Shown in pieces: positions 57,524 through 64,000 of a stretch of DNA of 64,000 nucleotides; the stretch's first letter is position 1; every line of letters starts with the position of its first letter. The stretch comes from Cadophora sp. MPI-SDFR-AT-0126 (Eukaryota; Ascomycota; Leotiomycetes; Helotiales; Ploettnerulaceae): contig JAGMVK010000008.1 in NCBI GenBank assembly GCA_020747065.1, forward strand, positions 2,418,001 through 2,482,000, written 5' to 3'. Both the position numbers and the translations under genes were made by a program. The notes beneath the pieces were generated by a model that searched no databases, was not told the origin of the DNA, and saw only the letters and a program-made list of their open reading frames with translations.

Positions 57524-58662
57524 CTAGAATTGCCACTGGTACACCTTCACACTGTTGATAATCCAGTACGCCTGCTGAAACGCAGCAGGGTTCGCCGCAA
57601 CATAGTCGGCACACTTTGCGTACTTAGTTGGGTTGTTCTTGTAGCAGCTGGTCTGCTGCCAGAAGTAATCCTGTCCAGCATAGTTTCCGCAGAACGTGGT
57701 ATCGAAGACAATATTGTGCTCCTTGAAATGGTCGTTGATGACGCAGTTCCCTCCTTCAGTGGTGAATGATGGCGTTCCCCATGTCGAGGTATCTGGCTTT
57801 CCGCTTTTGATGTTTGCTGGTACGGCGGAGGGCGGGAAAGTCCACATCTTGATGAACTTTGTCGTCCATTCCATGGCTACGATTCCTCCTCCATTAGCAT
57901 TGAAGGACGATCCGTAATTGCCGTTTCCAGTAGTTGTTGATCCGCAGCCCTGGTTCACACTCTGAGTTGTTCCAAAAGGACCAGTTGTCGCTGTATCGTC
58001 ACAGTTGTATGAGGAGGTGAAAGAGGTCTGACGAACACCCAGTCGGTTTCCTGGGATCGTGCATACGGAAGAATGGTCGGTGTGTAAGACGTGTAGACTT
58101 TGGGTATTTTCGTTGATGTTCTCGAAGATGTCGATCTCACCCCATCTCGGGTAGTTGTCGTGACTTACAGTCCAGCTATCATCGTTAGCATGATCGTCAG
58201 GTACCAGACTTGGCGCACTTACAAGGCTGGCCAGACCCCGCAGGCTTGTTGCGGTACGTGGTATAAGTCTGCGATGAACATGCCCCGGGTGTACTTCTTT
58301 TTGGACTCGATCCTGATACTTGCACGTCCGCGGTTTGTGGCTGATTGAACTGGCGAGAGGACTTTTGCTGAGTCTACGCCCATGTATGATCGTTTGGCTG
58401 TTGGGTTGTATCCAATTAAGCCTTTGGAGAGGGCCGCAGCCTGTGTTTGGTAGTCGACGAATCCTCCTGTAGGATCATTTGCCTGCAGAATGATCAGCGC
58501 ATTTCCATGTCAGATTTCTACTTGAGTACTTACAGTGATGAAGTCAAAGTTGTTGTAGAAGTTAGGCCCGGAGAAATCATCCACCAGCAAGTATTGAGCC
58601 CCATCGACTTGAACAGTAAGAACAAGAGCCAGAACGGCCGCCTTGAAAGTTGAAGATATCAT
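57524..58662 (-). CDS. secreted GH16 endo-beta-1,3(4)-glucanase-like enzyme
   Basis: Exons 58534-58662, 58223-58482 and 57524-58175 join over introns of 51 and 47 nt to 1041 nt, or 346 residues. MISSTFKAAVLALVLTVQVD is a signal peptide. The catalytic centre reads WGEIDIFENIN, matching the GH16 E-x-D-x-x-E motif, with E143 as likely nucleophile and E148 as acid/base. Upstream is QQACGVWPAFWTV, the usual aromatic substrate-binding strand; downstream are GGGIVAMEWTTKFIKMWTF and AYWIINSVKVYQ. This is the laminarinase-like GH16 group common in fungi, which hydrolyses beta-1,3(4)-glucans outside the cell, in self cell-wall turnover or attack on other walls. Length is typical. The intron after PAF lies just before the active-site block. 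Confidence 0.88.
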
Positions 58663-60417
58663 GATTAAAGATTGTAAAGTGACAAGAGATTAACGAGTGA
58701 CTGGACGTATAGACGCCAAATATGAAGCACGGCGTGAGGCTCCAGAAAGAGGAATGTCTGAGAGGCGCCGAGGACTTAGGAACCACAAGCCACTAGATAT
58801 TGGCAGTGGCCATCCTTTTGTTCAAGAACTCTTCAAATCCCCAACTCGGCGTGAATGGTAGCATCGGCCCCACCCCTTGGCTAGGTCGTTGGTCGTATTG
58901 ATGACTGTGTGGCAAAGCCAGGCAACAGATACACATCTGGAATGGTGGCTCTTCATGGCAGACTGGAGGAGGCTTCCAGAGGGTATCGCTTCATCCCGTC
59001 GACGTCTTCAATGGACTTCTGGGACAGATCTAGATGTTGAACCGAGCGGATATATGAGGCACGCGCTGTGAATGGAGGATGGGGAAATGAGTTTCCAGCA
59101 AGGCGGGAGCGGCTTGACCCTTATTTGGACTAACACGAGCTGAACCCCTGAATGCTACATCCACGCGAGACCACTTGTGGCGCGAGGCTTGAACGCCCAA
59201 AATAGCCACCCGAGCATATCAGACGATTTGAAAAATCAACAAGATGTGATGTTGATTTGAAATTATAATGAGGTGTGGTTTAATCATTCTGTGATTGCTT
59301 GAAAGATCTTACGATGTTCAGATGCCATTTTCTTCGTCCATTGCCGGACTTGTTTGCCGTCAGGAAAATATTGATTCGCTTATGAGTTTCTGCTAGGTGT
59401 TCACCCACCCAGATCCACATGCAGATACGGGGCTTAGGATCCAGACCAGCAGACAGAAACCGGGAATATCTCCGATGGGTATTCAACTTTTGCCCGAACG
59501 ACTAGAGAATATCATGTTGGCAATCCTGGATAGAAAGCAAGATTCGAACCTGTGTAGTCGACCGGAAACGAAAGAAATATTAAATACTAACTTTCGCTGT
59601 TCTCAAGAAGAACAAAAAAATTCATGGCGCGGATCATAGTGGAGACTTCCAATCATGCATAAATACAGATCTGACGACCCTTGCAGAACCCTATCGCTGC
59701 ACGCGGCAATAAGCATCTGACACGGTGATCCGACCGTGCATCCGAAAGTCTTTTGAGCGGCTAAGAAAAGCCAAACTTCAAGAGCAGAAAGTGTTCGGGG
59801 AGGGAACAAGCTTCTGAATATCAACGAGAAATTCCGTTGCCCTCATTGAAAGACTGAAAATGTGGCTACAGTGGAAGTGTGGGCGAAAGCATTCTACCTC
59901 CGTAGGTACCAATATTTGAGCAGGGTAATTATCCGGGGCGGAGATATCTTCACATTGAGACTAGCTCAAAATGAGTAATCAGACCCCCTGACTCCCACTT
60001 GGGAAGTTGAGAACTAAAGACTTCAAATCATCTTCAGAAAGATCAGGGTTCATCCGAGTCTGACATCTTCTTGTCAGCATCATATTTACGCCTTCGCCAT
60101 GCATCATGCCAAGAAATTACTTGCACAACTTCAAGTTCTCGGAAAGAGACTTCCCTGCAACCTGTAGCTCGTATGATGGCCTCGTAAACGCCTGGGCAAT
60201 TTCAAATGTTTGCCTGCAAGCAGTTTGGTATCTTGTAATAGCCTATCGGCTATCGGCCAGTTTATAAGTACACAGGCTTTGACTTCAAATCGTGAACCGG
60301 TACTCCGGCCTACGACAAGAGCTGATGGGGTCAGGGAAGGCATCGAAAGCAACAGCAGGAAATTTAAACTGTTTCAAGGGCTAAAACTTTCCAATCGCAT
60401 ATGTCTGGTATTTGTCT
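58663..60417. other. 1.75-kb gene-free region
   Basis: No supported gene. A plus-strand frame (59397-59639) contains QLLPERLENIMLAILD, faintly F-box-like, but it is short and isolated. The left end should contain the GH16 promoter. Confidence 0.35.
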
Positions 60418-61421
60418 CTAGAAGTCATGAGAATTGATGAGAAGTTGCAAGCTTGGGCTGAACCTTGAGCGGCACTTTCGGGAAGTCTCAAAGACCAAGG
60501 CTGGCATGTCGGAATTCTCATCGTTCCTGAAAAACGGGTCGGCACGGACAGAACGGAGAGTGGAATCAACCACGGCGACTCGCTCTCTCCCGTTTCCAGT
60601 CAACGTCACTTTCCCCGTGACCCTGGAGATGACCCTCGTTGACTACATAGGACAAACGCCACCGGCTCTCGCATCTTGTAGTTGTAGTTCCAAGATCGAT
60701 CAGCTGCGAATGGTCCGCACAAGGCTCCTTTCTCTGTATTGCAGACACTACCATCATTGGGAGCATTGTAGAGCAAGAGCACAACTTCTGGCTGGCATTC
60801 ATGATCTGTCGAATTTCTACCAGCCTTCAGTTCTAACATAGAGGATTCTCTCCACCACTCCTCTGAGCAATGAAGGCCTTCGATATCCAGGACGATTGAA
60901 CGTATGCTCTTTAAATAAGCCTTAACGGCGAGGAGCGATGCTTCAGACATCAGTAATCTTGTGTCCCACGCGTTTTGAATATGCAGCGTATGATTTGCGC
61001 TGCCAATATCCAGTCTTTTCAAGATTCTTCCAGTTATGGCTCTAGAATCGCGATGAACAGCCAGACCGACAAATGTATGAACTATCGGTACTTTAGTTTT
61101 GTTATGGAGAATCATCTTTCGCACACTTACAAGATGCGACTTTGTCTTCAGCTGACCCACCTGAATCTCAACTTTCATGGCACCGTCATCACCATTTTCG
61201 GACACCGTCTCCTTCTCCCCGTGATCAATCATCATTTCCACGGGAAGAAGTGTTTTGCAATTGAAAGCCACCATCTCCCACAGCGCGAGAAGGAAGTCTT
61301 TCGTAATGTTTTCGAATTCTTTCTTTCCCTTTCCCGTAGCTGATCCAGCGGCAAGGTGCTAGTTTACCAGAGCCGAAGAAGCAGAAGCTTCTTCGTCTGC
61401 TGTTCGAAGCTCGACGTTCAT
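60418..61421 (-). pseudogene. divergent 2EXR-like locus, probably broken
   Basis: From ATG 61421 the frame runs 20 codons to a TAG (61359-61361) and then continues open for 250 residues to 60606. Just after the stop comes KEFENITKDFLLALWEMVAF, which resembles the first 2EXR block. Further on are VGLAVHRDSRAI, RLLMSEASLLAVKAYLKSI and RSIVLDIEGLHCSEEWW, in the family's order. A further coding-like tail (60418-60609) with MPALVFETSRKCRSRF is in another frame. Translation could start at ATG 61274 inside the conserved block, but that would lack the start of the domain. A premature stop plus a shifted tail makes a degraded copy the best reading, with moderate doubt because the domain match is weak. 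Confidence 0.45.
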
Positions 61422-61975
61422 GGTTCTGGTAATTAATGTTTCTTTGAGAATATGGGAATGAATCGACTCGAAGATGAATTTTATCCCACTGGTGCAGAAA
61501 TCATAATTTCGAAGGTTGCCAACCTGAGCTGGTACTCTAAAATTTTACCCGTAGTTAAGGTCGCATGTGTTAGCGTACCACCCTTTGTAACCAGCTGCGG
61601 TCGACTAGTCATCACACATGATATGTCACACTGGAAGAAATGATGCAAATGAGGACTCTTGAAAGAATTTGTGCATGGGATGATTTGCGTTGCTTCAAGT
61701 GGTTATGTTTGTACGTGCCACAAGTACGGAAATTTCCCATTGTCCTCACCATCTCCAAATCCGCAGAGTCACAAGCTTGGAAATACCATAATCATTATCG
61801 AGGACTTCTTTCTTGACATTTGCTTCTCGTTATCGAGGACACGAAACAAACCAGCAGATGCCCTATCCATCACCGGATAGTTACATCCTCAACATCCAGC
61901 CGCTCAAAGCTCCGAGAACCGAAAGCAGTAAAATCTTCCAGATGAAGATGTGACAACCTCTTCTCCTTGTGCCAA

Positions 61976-63030
61976 TCAAACGTCATCATCGCGAGCCCAC
62001 TGTACGATCTTGATCAGAAGATCAGGTTTCTCATGAAATTCATGTCCCTGTGCCTCAGCCTTTTCACGAGAGCGCTTCCTACTTGCTGCTAGAAGTCTCG
62101 ACAGATGTCTCTTCGTTTTCGTTGCGTAGCTGAACTCCTCCATCAGTTCGGCTCATACGGCTTGAGCTTGGCGAATTTGCTCGTCAGTCATCCTGTTGAC
62201 TTCGCCGTTCTCGCTTCTAGGTATCGTCATTCCTGTAACACCACTGAAAAATCTGGGTCTCTTGAATGGGGTGATGTTGGGGATGTCGTCTGGGCGACGT
62301 ACGATGTACAAGTTGCGGAGCGATGGTAACTTAGAGCATGAATGAGCTTCAGAAGTATGTTGAAAACCTTTTTCTGGTAGACCCCTTCGATAAGCCAGAT
62401 TGGATACACAGCAAGACTGTCAAATCTGAAGCAGATGTCCGAGGTTATGTCTGGTACATCGTCTTCCTCGACCTTCTCCCTTGAGGAAGTGGTGGTGGAC
62501 CGTTGACAGGGTATTCCCACCTTCCCCTATCCTTCATCTTCTTCTGCGCCAGAGCGGGGCCGAAGAGCTCAATGGGATCTTTGACGAAGACGATGTTCTT
62601 TCCCCCAAGCACATTTTCTTGACTTTGTTGAACTATACTACGGAACCAATTTGTATCCTGGGAGACGCGGAGTTCGGATTGGAAAAAGGTTGAGGCAAGA
62701 GCGGACAGTTGTTCTATTCTTTTAGTAAGCTAGGGCTCATGGAAGTACGACTCTTTGGAGCAAAGTAATTACCTTCGGATTGAGTCAAATGTAAGACGAA
62801 TTGGGTAAAGAAAGGTTGAGGTCGACATCATAGTCAAAGCTTTCTACGTTTGCCTCTAATTTGCTAGCTGTCAAGATGACTCTATTTGTGTCATGATGAA
62901 TTTCATGCCATGAAGCCAATCTGAGATCGTATGGGAGATTTTCAAAGCTCTTCGTTGAAGTAGAAACCTGTGGAGCCGAGCCTGATGTTATGTGCGATGC
63001 TCCTGGAGCTGCACCAGGGATTTGTGCCAT
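61976..63030 (-). pseudogene. 2EXR-domain protein, degraded copy
   Basis: From ATG 63030 the frame gives MAQIPGAAPGASHI and a good signature SFENLPYDLRLASWHEIHHD, then runs into TGA just before LNPK and a donor-like AAGGTAATT. Later exonic text (FQSELRVSQDTNWFRSIVQQ, then DPIELFGPALAQ) is open, followed by a frame change into KVEEDDVPDITSDICFRFDS and LAVYPIWLIEG. Another change leads into LPSLRNLYIVRRPDDIPNI, a typical 2EXR C-terminal block, with a TGA between AQAV and AELMEEF. The tail ends LIKIVQWARDDDV at 61976. At least two nonsense codons and two frame changes are needed to read the whole protein, so this copy is almost certainly inactive. Confidence 0.7.
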
Positions 63031-64000
63031 ACTTTCAGTGCGAGGGAGGAGGACTTTCTTGAGGGAGATTGTACAGAGAAAGAATAAAAGCGCGTAGCCG
63101 TCTAATTGTGAACAGCTTGAAGTGCTTGAATGCAAGGCGATCAGGTTCGAAAAGAGACCATCCTGACGAGAAATAATCACTCGCTTCTGAAGTCGCGCTA
63201 ACCTCGAGAAGTCATAATGGAGTTCGCCTCGAGAACTTTTGCGGTAAAGGACTTGCCTGACAGGTATTTCCAGGATATTCACCATAAAGACTTCTCTATG
63301 TCTTAATTATACTCTACAGAGTATAATTCACATGTTCTTGAACAATCCCTGCTTAACGCTGGACGACTTGTAAGTCGCGCCCTATTTTCAACAGCTTTTT
63401 GGCTATGCAACTTGACAAAATGAATTCTGTCATGATGGAATCACTCTCGATTGATCCGCCCCACGTAAACATGCGACATATTTCGTGACAAAGCTTTATT
63501 CAATAGGGTTTAAATCACCTCAGAAAACACCATAAACAGACCTCTTTCGCCTTTTCGTGATCACAGACCACCGACTTTGAATGTCAGTTACTACCCTTTT
63601 ACCTGGTTCTACGCCATGCATGCAACATGGGTGATTTCGACCGACCCAGTATGACGCACTCCCGGTTCTTCTCCAGAAAACTGATAAGGACAATTCGTTA
63701 CAACTCCTTGTCACATCATGTCTATAAACTCAATTCATTCCAAGACATCATAGCTACCTCTGTCAGAAGAGCATCCTGGTTATACTCTGGTACCAAGACA
63801 TCTTTCCGGAAGACAGAACTTCGTGGTTGCACTTGTTCATCGGGATCTCAGGATTATCCACCCTTTACTTTTTCTCGTCTCCATCTCACTGTCCCTCGGC
63901 CATGAGACGATTTGAAGCTCCAGACATGGTGATGCTATATGTTCCTCCCAAATTTTCTGAATGGTTCGTCTCTTAGTGCTCGCAATCCCAAACCGGGCCG
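63031..64000. other. gene-free right end
   Basis: No reading frame in the last kilobase shows domain features. A gene could begin beyond the right edge. The minus-strand frame continuing upstream of 63030 (to 63285) is open but featureless. Confidence 0.35.

Noticed and set aside
59530..59610. A B-box-like sequence (GGTTCGAATC on the minus strand near 59545-59555) suggesting a tRNA gene
   Set aside because: No matching A box lies upstream and the flanking bases do not form a seven-base acceptor stem, so a tRNA is not supported.
59397..59639. Short frame with an F-box-like helix (LLPERLENIMLAIL)
   Set aside because: Only about 15 residues resemble an F-box, and no further exons or family blocks follow; kept out of the gene list.
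399..63030. Stop codons in broken 2EXR copies as proof of repeat-induced point mutation
   Set aside because: All three stop codons can arise by a C-to-T change from CAA, CAG or CGA, so the pattern carries no information without dinucleotide statistics.

Overview
The window reads as nuclear DNA of a filamentous ascomycete. Genes carry many short GT-AG introns (about 45-125 nt), there are Zn2Cys6 and CCCH regulators, secreted carbohydrate- and protein-degrading enzymes, and several 2EXR-domain genes. The 2EXR expansion and the secretome flavour suggest Leotiomycetes (Helotiales-like); that placement is inference. No CRISPR array, rRNA or convincing tRNA was seen. Exon joins were worked out by hand; where stated, the joined length is an exact multiple of three.

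Layout. 0-5.5 kb: a broken 2EXR gene (-), a second 2EXR gene (+) with a frame change, and a multi-exon secreted cysteine-rich gene (-). 6.4-7.6 kb: an intact secreted HEXXH metalloprotease with a GC-AG intron. 7.8-8.8 kb: a DUF7730-type gene. 10.3-19.8 kb: a candidate metabolic block with a 1037-aa secreted alpha-L-rhamnosidase-like enzyme (+), a Zn2Cys6 regulator (-), an aldo-keto reductase (+, divergent from the regulator) and a secreted two-domain glyoxalase-fold protein (-). 21.2-25.2 kb: three intact 2EXR genes. 26.9-29.0 kb: a full-length arginyl-tRNA synthetase-like gene lacking recognisable HIGH and KMSKS signatures. 29.2-29.65 kb: an AT-rich island. 30.2-32.7 kb: a large fungal protein with a CorA-like membrane end. 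32.8-36.9 kb: gene-poor, with a degenerate minisatellite. 37-39.6 kb: F-box protein. 40.5 kb: secreted unknown protein. 42.9-44.3 kb: P-TEFb-type cyclin. 44.9-45.7 kb: short-chain dehydrogenase. 47.5-51.2 kb: a coiled-coil protein and a CCCH zinc-finger protein. 53.6-57 kb: a divergent pair of related 2EXR genes, one intact and one broken. 57.5-58.7 kb: GH16 glucanase. 60.4-63.0 kb: two more degraded 2EXR-type genes.

The main theme is a 2EXR family (nine loci, four intact) interspersed with plant- or cell-wall-facing secreted enzymes. Several 2EXR genes share a phase-1 intron just after the first conserved motif, and intact and broken copies lie side by side, as expected for birth-and-death evolution. 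The rhamnosidase, regulator, reductase and VOC genes could work together in breaking down glycosides and handling the products, but only their proximity and orientation support this.
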